Of a stretch of DNA of 11,589 nt, positions 1 to 6,812 are shown piece by piece. The DNA lies in NCBI GenBank assembly GCA_964584245.1, contig CAZOZK010000029.1, positions 1 through 11,589 of the forward strand, in the 5' to 3' direction. The notes under the pieces are model-generated. The model made no database searches, was not told where the DNA came from, and saw only the letters and a list, made by a program, of their open reading frames with translations. Position 1 is the stretch's first letter; each line of letters begins with the position of its first letter. The position numbers and the translations under genes are program-made. This stretch comes from CAZOZK01 sp964584245. GTDB lineage: Bacteria; Patescibacteriota; Microgenomatia; UBA1400; PJMF01.

Positions 1-1
1 G

Positions 2-1126
2 CCTCCTTACGCTTCAGGTGAAGCGGGTCGATTTGGATTTCCAAAACGACGCGAGATTGGGCATGGCGCGCTCGCGGAGCGAGCGCTCTTCCCTATGTTA
101 CCAAAACAGTCTGAATTCCCATACGCCATTCACGTCGTATCCGAAATCATGAGTTCAAATGGATCAACTTCACAGGCATCTGTCTGTGGATCTACCATGG
201 CCCTCATGGCTGCTGGAGTTCCAATCACTCGACCTGTGGCAGGTATTGCTATGGGATTGATGAGTGATGGTGAGCGCTTTGCAGTGCTTTCAGACATCCA
301 AGGTCTTGAAGACTTTACCGGCGACATGGACTTTAAAGTAGCTGGAACTACCGAAGGTATTACCGCTATCCAGATGGACATGAAGTTGCAAGGTTTACCA
401 AGAGAAATTTTGGAAAAAGCTCTTTCACAGGCACACGCTGGTCGTATTTCTATCTTGAACAAGATGCTTGAAACCATCTCAGAGCCAAGAAAAGCACTGT
501 CAGCATTTGCTCCAAAGATCGTTCAAGTTGAGATTCCACAAGATCGTATCGGTGAATTGATTGGCCCAGGTGGTAAAAACATCAAAGCTCTCATCGAAAA
601 ATCTGGTGCTCAAATTGATGTCGACGAAGACGCAGAGCGAAAAGTTGGCTTGGTCAACATTTCATCTCCTGATCAAGAAGCTATCGATTATGCAGCAAAC
701 TACATCACAAACATGATGCGCGTGGTTGAAGTCGGCGAAGAGTTCGACGGCACAGTCACCCGTGTTGAGAGTTACGGTGCATTTGTAGAGTACTTGCCAG
801 AGCGAGAAGGCTTGGTGCACGTCTCCCAAATGTCTGCAGAATTTGTCGAAGATGCAGGTGATATTGTCAAATTTGGTGACGTCGTACACGTTCGTGTCAA
901 CGAAATCAAAGATGACGGTAAAATCGCACTTTCCATGCTCACAGCCGAAGAAGCTACAGCTGCCCGAGAGCGCAGTGGTGGAGATCGCGGTGGTGATAGG
1001 GGCGGCAGAGGTGGCGATCGCGGAGGTTTCCGCGGTGGTGACCGAGGCTCACGCGGCGGTGGATACGGTGGATCACGAGGCGGCTTCGGCGGCGGACGTG
1101 GCGGAGACCGTGGCGGCAGAAATTAA
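2..1126 (+). CDS. pnp: Polyribonucleotide nucleotidyltransferase (PNPase), 5'-truncated by the window edge
   Basis: PNPase degrades RNA 3' to 5' by phosphorolysis and can add 3' tails; it acts in the cytoplasm, often in an RNA degradosome. The reading frame is open from base 2, so the ATG at 95 is internal and the start lies upstream of the window. Seen: the second RNase PH core, with the conserved REIGHGALAERAL stretch and the Glu-Asp/Met-Asp catalytic pair in EDFTGDMDFKVAG (aspartates near 311 and 329); a KH domain with its GPGG loop at 563-574; an S1 domain (about 734-940, ESYGAFVE and GLVHVSQ); and a Gly/Arg/Asp-rich tail to the C-terminus. About 374 residues are present of a family length near 700. 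A strong terminator follows, so pnp ends its transcription unit. The identification is certain; only the tail is unusual. Confidence 0.97.
   Translation, partial: PPYASGEAGRFGFPKRREIGHGALAERALFPMLPKQSEFPYAIHVVSEIMSSNGSTSQASVCGSTMALMAAGVPITRPVAGIAMGLMSDGERFAVLSDIQGLEDFTGDMDFKVAGTTEGITAIQMDMKLQGLPREILEKALSQAHAGRISILNKMLETISEPRKALSAFAPKIVQVEIPQDRIGELIGPGGKNIKALIEKSGAQIDVDEDAERKVGLVNISSPDQEAIDYAANYITNMMRVVEVGEEFDGTVTRVESYGAFVEYLPEREGLVHVSQMSAEFVEDAGDIVKFGDVVHVRVNEIKDDGKIALSMLTAEEATAARERSGGDRGGDRGGRGGDRGGFRGGDRGSRGGGYGGSRGGFGGGRGGDRGGRN
977..1120 (+). repeat. RGG/GGDRGG-type low-complexity repeat encoding the PNPase C-terminal tail
   Basis: About 48 codons encode almost only Gly, Arg and Asp with a few Ser, Phe and Tyr, in repeating units such as GGDRGG, GGRGGDRGG and GGFRGG. 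The DNA is made of imperfect GGTGG(A/T)GATCGCGG-like units. Tails of this kind are usually flexible, positively charged RNA-binding segments; that role here is inferred from composition. Confidence 0.85.
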
Positions 1127-1162
1127 TCTGTCGGGTGACTAAACATACATTGTCTTTAATCA

Positions 1163-1193
1163 AAAAAGCCTAGGGAATTTCCCTAGGCTTTTT
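1163..1193 (+). terminator. Rho-independent terminator after pnp
   Basis: A near-perfect inverted repeat lies 37 bases after the pnp stop: AAAAAGCCTAGGGAA, one central base, then TTCCCTAGGCTTTTT. The GC-rich stem core GCCTAGGG/CCCTAGGC is followed by a run of five T. Because an A run precedes the stem, the hairpin could also stop transcription from the other strand, although no minus-strand gene points at it here. Confidence 0.9.
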
Positions 1194-1258
1194 ACGTTTT
1201 CCTCTTATTTGAATAGAGTATTCAGTTTTTCCACATACTCCTCCGACTCAATTCCCGA

Positions 1259-1264
1259 TATACT
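1259..1264 (+). promoter_or_regulatory. Candidate -10 element (TATACT) just upstream of the aldolase-like gene
   Basis: TATACT ends six bases before the ATG at 1271, exactly where a -10 box would sit if transcription began at the ATG itself. There is no clear Shine-Dalgarno sequence between them and no good -35 match 16-18 bases upstream. A leaderless transcript is therefore possible but weakly supported on its own. Confidence 0.4.
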
Positions 1265-1270
1265 GGATAC

Positions 1271-2248
1271 ATGCGTGTAGACCATTTAGCAACTCAGTCA
1301 GGCATGTTCACATGGGCGAGTTTTGAGCCGTTGGCTGTCATGCAAGAATGGTGGCAGTTGGCTGGACTTCCCGATGCCCATGCGCACCAACATCTCAAGG
1401 ATGAGTTGGTAAAATCTCAAGAATCTGTTGAGTCGGTAGTGGCAAGCCAGTTTGTGCAGCCAGCAATTACTCGGCTACTGCATCACTCGAGTAAAATCCT
1501 CTCAGGAATTATTGTGGATCCATATGTTGGCCTCCAAGTTCCTCGCAGTGATTCAGGAGACCAGGCAGGGCTTATTTTGCCAATCAGTATTCCCCAAAGT
1601 GGCCAAGTTGATCCGCTCGCAGTTCCTCAGTTTGATCACAATTGGAGTGTGGCCGATATCTCTAACAACTATGGTGTTGCGAAGTTGACGCTGTATTATC
1701 ATCCCAAAGAAGAGCAGGCACTGCGAAAAAAGCAGCTGGTGGCGGAGTTGTCCGAGTACTGTCGGTACGAAAAGATTGATTTTGCCCTGGATTTGGTTTT
1801 GTACACCCCAGCGGGCGAGGAGTTTGCGCTGGATGCGTTCCAGGCCGATCAACTGCAAGCAATTCAGGAGATGCGCTCGTATGCCCAAATGATGTTGCTC
1901 CAGTATCCACTCGATCCATTGGCGTGCGCCACGCTCACCACAGAGCTCGATATTCCTTGGTTGGTGAGTAGTCGGGGGATTCGCTACGACGAGTATAAAG
2001 AGACGGTTCGCACCGCTCTTGAGGGAGGGGCAAAAGGCTTTTGTTTACATGAGATAGGCTGGCCACAACCAGAGTTAGATGTAGATGCCCTGCTTACCGC
2101 CATACATTCCGCAACCCAAAAGCATGACAGACAGGCTCTTGCCGATATGGCAAAGTCATGGCATGATCAATTTGAAAAGCAACTCAGCACAACAATTCGT
2201 GACCAGATGTTGGAGCTCAGTAGAATCACCCAGGAATTCGCAGCTTAA
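1271..2248 (+). CDS. Divergent LacD-like (tagatose-1,6-bisphosphate) aldolase family protein, possibly non-catalytic
   Basis: Class I LacD aldolases are TIM barrels that split tagatose 1,6-bisphosphate into dihydroxyacetone phosphate and glyceraldehyde 3-phosphate. At 325 residues this matches the family length (about 325). Recalled LacD landmarks found in order: SGIIVDPYVGL (78-88, cf. SSILLDPEYGL), AKLTLYYHP (137-145, cf. VKFLLYYD), IDFALDLVLY (169-178, cf. IPFFLEVLTY), and WLVSSRGIRYDEYKETV with GGAKGF (230-257, cf. YLSAGVS...AGAKFNG). Departures: the Schiff-base lysine of the LKVEVP motif aligns with Leu209 (LLQYP), the Glu of FFLEV is Asp, and the arginine of the GRA(T/V)W motif is replaced (CLHEIGW). 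I infer the fold with good confidence, but aldolase activity is doubtful. It stands alone between the pnp terminator and the threonine operon. No sugar-pathway neighbours are seen. Confidence 0.72.
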   Translation: MRVDHLATQSGMFTWASFEPLAVMQEWWQLAGLPDAHAHQHLKDELVKSQESVESVVASQFVQPAITRLLHHSSKILSGIIVDPYVGLQVPRSDSGDQAGLILPISIPQSGQVDPLAVPQFDHNWSVADISNNYGVAKLTLYYHPKEEQALRKKQLVAELSEYCRYEKIDFALDLVLYTPAGEEFALDAFQADQLQAIQEMRSYAQMMLLQYPLDPLACATLTTELDIPWLVSSRGIRYDEYKETVRTALEGGAKGFCLHEIGWPQPELDVDALLTAIHSATQKHDRQALADMAKSWHDQFEKQLSTTIRDQMLELSRITQEFAA

Positions 2249-2316
2249 TACACAACGAGTGTAGTACAATACAACGTAATAGACACAGTAGCAGAACTAT
2301 ATAGAGGAACGAGCAT

Positions 2317-3270
2317 ATGCACACTGGTAAAAAAATCTTAGTAACGGGCGCTTTCGGATTGGTAGGCAGTGAGTTGATTCCTGTCCTTATGGAGCGATTT
2401 GGCAAAGAGAACATTATCTCGATTGCACGAAAAACTATCGACCCAACTTTCACCGGCATTGTTGAGCACGGCGATGTCACTGACAGCGCATTTTTACGAT
2501 CTCTCATTGAAAAACACCAGATTACTGAAATTTATCACTTGGCTGGCTTGCTTTCTGCAGGTGGAGAAAAAGATCCTGCGACTGCTTGGGATGTCAATGT
2601 CAACGGTCTTCGCCATGTTTTGGAACTCGCTCGCGAATTTAACTTGCGCGTATTTTGGCCAAGTTCTATTGCTGCTTTTGGTCCATCCACTCCAAAACAA
2701 GACGTTCCACAACACACTTCACTCGAGCCAACCTCTATGTACGGAGTGACCAAAGTTTCTGGAGAGTTACTCTGCCAATACTACAACCACCGCTATGGGG
2801 TTGATGTCCGCAGTCTTCGTTTCCCAGGCTTAAATGGCTGGAAAGCAGCTCCTGGAGATGGTACAACCGAGTACGCAATCCACATTTTCTATGGTGCAAT
2901 TCGAAATAACGCTTACACCTGTTTCCTCAAGCCAGATGCAACCTTGCCAATGATGTATCTTGATGATGCAGTTCGCGGCACCATTGATCTCATGGAAGCT
3001 CCAGCAGAGTCAATCACCGTGCGAACCAGTTACAACTTTTCTGCGATTAGCTTTAGTCCAGCGGAGTTGGTAGCGCAGGTCGAGCGACTTTCACCAGGAT
3101 TCAAAATCACCTACGAACCAGATTTCCGACAAAAAATTGCGGAAAGTTGGCCACAAACCATCGATGACTCAGTTGCACGACGCGACTGGGGATGGAAGCC
3201 AACCTTTGGCATCGCTGAGATGGCAAACGAGCTCTACGCACACATTACAGAAAAATTAGCAAACGAATAA
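2317..3270 (+). CDS. tdh: L-threonine 3-dehydrogenase, short-chain (epimerase-like) type
   Basis: Oxidises L-threonine to 2-amino-3-ketobutyrate with NAD+ in the cytoplasm. The 317 residues form an extended SDR/epimerase fold: GAFGLVG nucleotide loop at 11-17, catalytic Ser in WPSSIAAFG (about 116-117), and YGVTK with Tyr142 and Lys146. Motifs typical of the epimerase-like TDH subgroup rather than of sugar epimerases are HLAGLLSAGGE (74-84), DVRSLRFPG, PGDGTTEYA, LPMMYLDDA, and the C-terminal SWPQTIDDSVARRDWGWKP. This differs from the zinc-dependent alcohol-dehydrogenase-type Tdh of Escherichia coli. An AGAGGA ribosome-binding site lies eight bases before the ATG and supports this start. A TACAAT at 2265-2270 could be a -10 box, but no good -35 was found. 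The next gene, kbl, uses its product. Confidence 0.93.
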   Translation: MHTGKKILVTGAFGLVGSELIPVLMERFGKENIISIARKTIDPTFTGIVEHGDVTDSAFLRSLIEKHQITEIYHLAGLLSAGGEKDPATAWDVNVNGLRHVLELAREFNLRVFWPSSIAAFGPSTPKQDVPQHTSLEPTSMYGVTKVSGELLCQYYNHRYGVDVRSLRFPGLNGWKAAPGDGTTEYAIHIFYGAIRNNAYTCFLKPDATLPMMYLDDAVRGTIDLMEAPAESITVRTSYNFSAISFSPAELVAQVERLSPGFKITYEPDFRQKIAESWPQTIDDSVARRDWGWKPTFGIAEMANELYAHITEKLANE

Positions 3271-3349
3271 TGCGCGCCTGCAGCGAGTAATCAAAGCGCA
3301 AGCAAATAGTACTAAATGATCAACAGATCAACAAAAAAGAAAAGAAAAA

Positions 3350-4609
3350 ATGGCAAAACAAAATTTTGTACAAATCCTCAAAGATGAAGTGGCACGAATA
3401 GATGCTGCAGGAATCACCAAACGAACCGAGACGGTTATTGAGGGATTCACTGATCATCCAGCACCTCGAGCAATCGTCGGTGGTAGAGAAATCGCTATCT
3501 TCAACAGTAATGACTACATGGGTTTTCGTTTTCACCCAGCGGTGAAGGCAGGCGATCATGAGGCAAGTGCAAAGTTTGGTACAGGTCCAGGCGCAGTTCG
3601 CTTTATTTCTGGCAGTTTGCAGGTGCACAAAGATTTGGAAAAAGCTTTGGCAAAATTTCATGGTCGAGATGATGCAATGGTGTTTTCAAGCGCGTTTGCA
3701 GCAAACATGGCAGTGTTGTTTTGTTTACTCAAAGGTCAAAGTAAGGATTCCGTGGTTAGCGGTAATGTACTGATTATTTCTGATGAGCTCAATCACAGAA
3801 GTATTATTGATGGAATTCGTATTGCAGGTTTGGACTCTGAGCAAAAAGCAATTTTCAAGCACATGGATACACAAGATTTGCGACGCGTGCTCAGTGAGCA
3901 AGTTGGCAAGTGGGATCGAATTATTGTGGTGACCGATGGCATTTTTAGTATGCTCGGAGAAGCCCAAGATTTGGGTGCAGTCCAAGCTGTGATTGCTGAG
4001 TTTGAGGACAAATTTGATCAAGGAATTTGGCTCGTTGTAGATGATTGTCATGGTGTTGGCGCCTTCGGCGCCACCGGCCGCGGCTGCGAAGAAGTCTTTG
4101 GTGCAAAAGCCAACGTCTTAGTTGGTACCCTTGGCAAAGCCTTTGGCGCAGATGGAGGATACGTAGTTGGAGATCAAACCATGATCGATTACTTGCGCGA
4201 ATCAGCAGCAACCTACATCTACTCAAACTCAATAGCTCCTGGAACTGCTGGTGCAGCTTTGGCAGCTTTGGGTGTGATGAACTCTCAAGAAGGCACCGAC
4301 ATGTTGGCGCATCTCAATGAAAACATCACATGGTTTAAACAAGCTATGAAAGACGCTGGATTTGCATTTGCAACCGATTCCATGCATCCAATTCAACCTT
4401 TGTTCATTGGTGACACTCTCAAAACAAAAGCACTCAAAAAAGCTTTGTTTGATCGAGGATTTTTGGTGACAAACATCAACTTCCCAGTGGTGCCAAAGGG
4501 TCGTGACGAGATTCGTGTACAAATTTCTGCGAGTCAAACCAGACAAGACTTAGAGGCTTTTGTTGCTGCTGCTGTTGCAGCCGCCACAGAAGTAGGTATA
4601 CTAAGTTAA
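3350..4609 (+). CDS. kbl: Glycine C-acetyltransferase (2-amino-3-ketobutyrate CoA ligase)
   Basis: A PLP enzyme of the alpha-oxoamine synthase family that cleaves 2-amino-3-ketobutyrate with CoA into glycine and acetyl-CoA. Seen in 419 residues (family about 395-420): NSNDYMGF near 52-59, SDELNHRSIIDGIR with the ring-stacking His149, VDDCHGVGAFG with Asp231/232 and His234, and TLGKAFGADGG with the PLP-binding Lys263. SNSIAP and NFPVVPKGRDEIRVQISA are closer to Kbl than to the sister enzyme BioF (7-keto-8-aminopelargonate synthase), and the tdh gene 79 bases upstream settles the assignment. The ribosome-binding site is only an A/G-rich run (AAGAAAAGAAAAA). The 3' end appears to contain the promoter for the next group. 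A GGCGCC-TTC-GGCGCC inverted repeat inside the gene is explained by the codons. Confidence 0.94.
   Translation: MAKQNFVQILKDEVARIDAAGITKRTETVIEGFTDHPAPRAIVGGREIAIFNSNDYMGFRFHPAVKAGDHEASAKFGTGPGAVRFISGSLQVHKDLEKALAKFHGRDDAMVFSSAFAANMAVLFCLLKGQSKDSVVSGNVLIISDELNHRSIIDGIRIAGLDSEQKAIFKHMDTQDLRRVLSEQVGKWDRIIVVTDGIFSMLGEAQDLGAVQAVIAEFEDKFDQGIWLVVDDCHGVGAFGATGRGCEEVFGAKANVLVGTLGKAFGADGGYVVGDQTMIDYLRESAATYIYSNSIAPGTAGAALAALGVMNSQEGTDMLAHLNENITWFKQAMKDAGFAFATDSMHPIQPLFIGDTLKTKALKKALFDRGFLVTNINFPVVPKGRDEIRVQISASQTRQDLEAFVAAAVAAATEVGILS
4575..4602 (+). promoter_or_regulatory. Candidate promoter inside the 3' end of kbl, driving yggT-sodA
   Basis: TTGCAG (4575-4580), a 16-base spacer and TATACT (4597-4602) make a reasonable sigma-70-type promoter. 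The -10 box ends eight bases before the yggT ATG and no Shine-Dalgarno sequence intervenes, so the transcript could be leaderless or nearly so. It would allow yggT, sodA and the exonuclease gene to be expressed independently of threonine breakdown. Confidence 0.5.
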
Positions 4610-4610
4610 T

Positions 4611-4907
4611 ATGTCAAACATCCTACGAAGCTTTGTCCAATTTGTACTTGGTTTAATTGAGTTGATTCTCGTTGCTCGATTTGTCTTGCGCTTGTTCGCC
4701 GCAAATCCCGCCTCAGAATTTGTTGGTTGGATTTATGCAACCTCACAACCACTCGTTGCGCCATTCTTTTTGGCATTTCCCACACCTTCCGTTCGCGGGG
4801 GATTCGTGCTGGAGTTTACAACCTTGTTTGCACTGTTCGTGTACGCATTTGTGGGATACCTGATTATTGAACTGCTCGAAATTATGAACTCAAAGCGAAA
4901 GGCCTAA
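4611..4907 (+). CDS. YggT-family small integral membrane protein
   Basis: A 98-residue protein with two hydrophobic segments, roughly residues 8-29 (FVLGLIELILVARFVLRLF) and 66-90 (FTTLFALFVYAFVGYLIIEL), separated by a loop with the SQPLVAPFF proline motif. This two-helix plan with Arg and Asn-Pro after the first helix and Pro-Leu-x-x-Pro in the loop is that of the YggT/YlmG family (PF02325), found in bacteria and plastids and linked in some lineages to cell division, osmotic tolerance or protein/cofactor placement in membranes. No specific role can be read from this sequence. The ATG follows the kbl stop by one base, and sodA begins one base after this stop, so translation is probably coupled to sodA. 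Confidence 0.82.
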   Translation: MSNILRSFVQFVLGLIELILVARFVLRLFAANPASEFVGWIYATSQPLVAPFFLAFPTPSVRGGFVLEFTTLFALFVYAFVGYLIIELLEIMNSKRKA

Positions 4908-4908
4908 C

Positions 4909-5538
4909 ATGTACGTACTTCCAAAACTCAACTATGCCTATGATGCGCTTGAACCTCATCTCGATGGTCGTACCATGGAGATCCATCTCACTAAGCATCA
5001 CCAGACCTATGTGGATAAGTTGAATGCTGCGTTGGCAGAGCATGCTGATTTAGCAGAGTTGTCTGTAGAAGAGTTGCTGCGTCGTTTTGATTCGTTGGGT
5101 GATTCAGTGCCAGCAGCGGTGAAAACAGCGATCAAAAATCACGGCGGTGGACATGCAAATCATTCGTTATTTTGGGAGGTTTTGACTCCTGGCGGCGAAA
5201 ATGTGAGTAATTATGAGTCATTGTCTGCTGCAATCAATAAAGCTTTTGGTTCATTTGAACAATTCAAAACAGATTTTGCTACTGCAGCAGCTGGCCAATT
5301 TGGATCTGGTTGGGGATGGCTCATTGTTAACAAAGCTGGAGAGTTAGAAATCATGACCACAGCAAATCAAGACTCACCACTCATGACCGGACTTACACCA
5401 ATTTTTGGAGTCGACGTTTGGGAACACGCCTACTACTTGGCGTATCAAAACCGTCGCCCAGATTACTTGACTGCCATTTGGAATGTCGTGAACTGGGGTG
5501 AAGTCGAGCGCCGATTTGTGGCTGCAAAATCAGCATAA
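4909..5538 (+). CDS. sodA: Superoxide dismutase, Mn/Fe family, Mn-type
   Basis: Converts superoxide to oxygen and hydrogen peroxide. The 209-residue length and all four metal ligands are as expected: His26 (MEIHLTKHH), His85 (GGGHANHSLFW), Asp169 and His173 (DVWEHAYY). The second-shell pattern favours manganese over iron: glycines in GGGHANHSLFW rather than the AAQVWNH of Fe enzymes, and the outer-sphere glutamine in ANQDSPL (Gln154). NRRPDYLTAIWNVVNW is the classic C-terminal signature. There is no signal peptide, so it is cytoplasmic. Metal choice cannot be proven from sequence, and a cambialistic enzyme is possible. The start overlaps the yggT stop region with a one-base gap, and AAAGG upstream serves as a ribosome-binding site. 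Placed a few kilobases from the suf genes, it fits a role in protecting Fe-S clusters, though that link is inference. Confidence 0.95.
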   Translation: MYVLPKLNYAYDALEPHLDGRTMEIHLTKHHQTYVDKLNAALAEHADLAELSVEELLRRFDSLGDSVPAAVKTAIKNHGGGHANHSLFWEVLTPGGENVSNYESLSAAINKAFGSFEQFKTDFATAAAGQFGSGWGWLIVNKAGELEIMTTANQDSPLMTGLTPIFGVDVWEHAYYLAYQNRRPDYLTAIWNVVNWGEVERRFVAAKSA

Positions 5539-5553
5539 CGCTAAAAGGCCCCT

Positions 5554-6138
5554 ATGCTTCAGGTTATTCTTGACGTTGAAACAAAGCAATCATTCGAAGA
5601 AGTTGGTGGATTTTTTCCCGATCGTTTGGGGATTTCGTTCGTCGGTGTGTGCGTGCGCGAAGGCACGAGCGGCCAAGGAGAGATGCGCAGCTATTACGAA
5701 AAAGATTTGCCCGAATTATTTCCGCTGCTCGAAAAAGCCGATGTCGTCATTGGTTTTAATGTAGACAATTTCGATATGCACACCTTGGTACCGTATTATG
5801 GTGGCGATATTTCCACAATTCCCACCTTGGATTTGATGCTCAAAATTAAAGATTCGGTAGGGCACAGAATTGGTTTGAACGCTGTTGCGCAGGAAACACT
5901 GGGCGCTGGCAAAAGTGGTGATGGGTTGGATGCAATAAAATATTTTCGCACCGGTCAGCTGGATAAGTTGCGTGATTACTGTTTGCAAGACGTGGCCGTC
6001 ACCCGCGATGTCTATGATTATGGATTGAACAAAGGCAGCGTAAAATTCCGCAACAAATGGAATCGTTTAATCGAGTGCACTGTTGATTTTTCCTTCACCC
6101 CCAAAAAAAACGCCGGCGTGCAGATGAGTTTGATTTAA
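5554..6138 (+). CDS. Predicted DEDDy-type 3'-5' exonuclease / RNase H-like domain protein
   Basis: A 194-residue protein that is essentially one DnaQ-like exonuclease domain. Acidic motifs are in the right order: LDVET with Asp7 and Glu9 (motif I), GFNVDNFDMHTLVPY with Asp74 (motif II), and YCLQDVAVT with Tyr142 and Asp146 (motif III, the Y-x3-D spacing of DEDDy enzymes). A two-metal 3'-5' nuclease acting on DNA or RNA is therefore likely; the substrate is unknown. It resembles stand-alone proofreading-like and YprB/RNase_H_2-type domains rather than RNase D or oligoribonuclease, but I cannot place the subfamily. An AAAAGG ribosome-binding site precedes the ATG, which lies 15 bases after sodA, so it is probably co-transcribed. 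It ends 17 bases before the convergent minus-strand gene, with no clear terminator between. Confidence 0.75.
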   Translation: MLQVILDVETKQSFEEVGGFFPDRLGISFVGVCVREGTSGQGEMRSYYEKDLPELFPLLEKADVVIGFNVDNFDMHTLVPYYGGDISTIPTLDLMLKIKDSVGHRIGLNAVAQETLGAGKSGDGLDAIKYFRTGQLDKLRDYCLQDVAVTRDVYDYGLNKGSVKFRNKWNRLIECTVDFSFTPKKNAGVQMSLI

Positions 6139-6155
6139 TTTTTTTGAGGGAAACG

Positions 6156-6773
6156 CTAGTCAGAATCATTTCCATTTAACTCTTGCTCTTGTGCAAAGTG
6201 CTCTAAAGCATCATGGAATAACCCAGGGTTATTTTTCATTACAAACAGAGCACAGTCACGAACTTCAGGATGAGAATCATTTGCTAATTCGATAAGTTCT
6301 TCAACATAATGACCGGGTAAATTTCCCATCGTAAGAGCAACAGTACCGCGAACTTCGGGGTCTTGATGAGTGACTAATTCAACGAGCATCGTACGCATTA
6401 ACATGTTTTTTTCTATTTGTGTATTTTGTGAAATATATGTTCCCTCATTTTCTTTTAGCTCGTAAAGTAAAATTTTTGTTGCTTGCCAAAGATTATCTAG
6501 AAAACTGCCCATTTGTTTTGTCGAAATTCTTTCAGTACTTTTCAGCAGTTTATTTTTATCTATCTTATTTTCTTCTAAAAATGCTAATAAAATGAGATAC
6601 GCTTGAGAATTTACAGCTATGGATCCACCATCAAACAGTGGTAAATCATACGCAGATGTACATAATCTAAGAAGATTATGAAGTATTTCAGCCTTTAACG
6701 TATCATCTGAAGGAAGATTTATTGATAGTGTTTCAACAATTGCCTGTGGTGTAGGTATGTCTATTATTTTCAT
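6156..6773 (-). CDS. Hypothetical protein with C-terminal HEAT-like repeats
   Basis: I do not recognise this 205-residue protein. Residues about 125-185 hold two helical repeats 30 residues apart, DPEVRGTVALTMGNLP (138-153) and HPEVRDCALFVMKNNP (168-183), the D/HPEVR signature of HEAT repeats, which usually bind proteins. The N-terminal 110 residues resemble the protein encoded just upstream on the same strand (shared V-N-S at 54-56, I-L-L at 61-63, L-W at 95-96, nearly equal spacing). No signal peptide or membrane segment is seen, and the C-terminus is acidic. It lies 39 bases after its neighbour and is probably in the same operon. Base composition is far more AT-rich than the flanking genes (15 G+C in the 60 bases at 6421-6480). 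The ATG at 6773 has no strong ribosome-binding site. Confidence 0.72.
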   Translation of the reverse strand: MKIIDIPTPQAIVETLSINLPSDDTLKAEILHNLLRLCTSAYDLPLFDGGSIAVNSQAYLILLAFLEENKIDKNKLLKSTERISTKQMGSFLDNLWQATKILLYELKENEGTYISQNTQIEKNMLMRTMLVELVTHQDPEVRGTVALTMGNLPGHYVEELIELANDSHPEVRDCALFVMKNNPGLFHDALEHFAQEQELNGNDSD

Positions 6774-6812
6774 AGCGTAGGCAGATAAATTCCATTTGTG
6801 ATAGAGAGAAGA

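Noticed and set aside
843..1142. Ala/Val-rich open frame overlapping the 3' end of pnp in another frame.
   Set aside because: It is the shifted reading of the S1 and Gly/Arg repeat codons; the composition follows from the repeat DNA.
3318..3333. Direct repeat GATCAACA twice, upstream of kbl, as an operator or insertion scar.
   Set aside because: Only two eight-base copies, next to each other in a low-complexity A-rich leader; nothing else supports a binding site or mobile element.
4056..4074. GGCGCC-TTC-GGCGCC inverted repeat as an internal terminator or regulatory hairpin.
   Set aside because: It lies in the conserved VGAFGATG segment of kbl, has no T run after it, and is explained by Gly/Ala codons.
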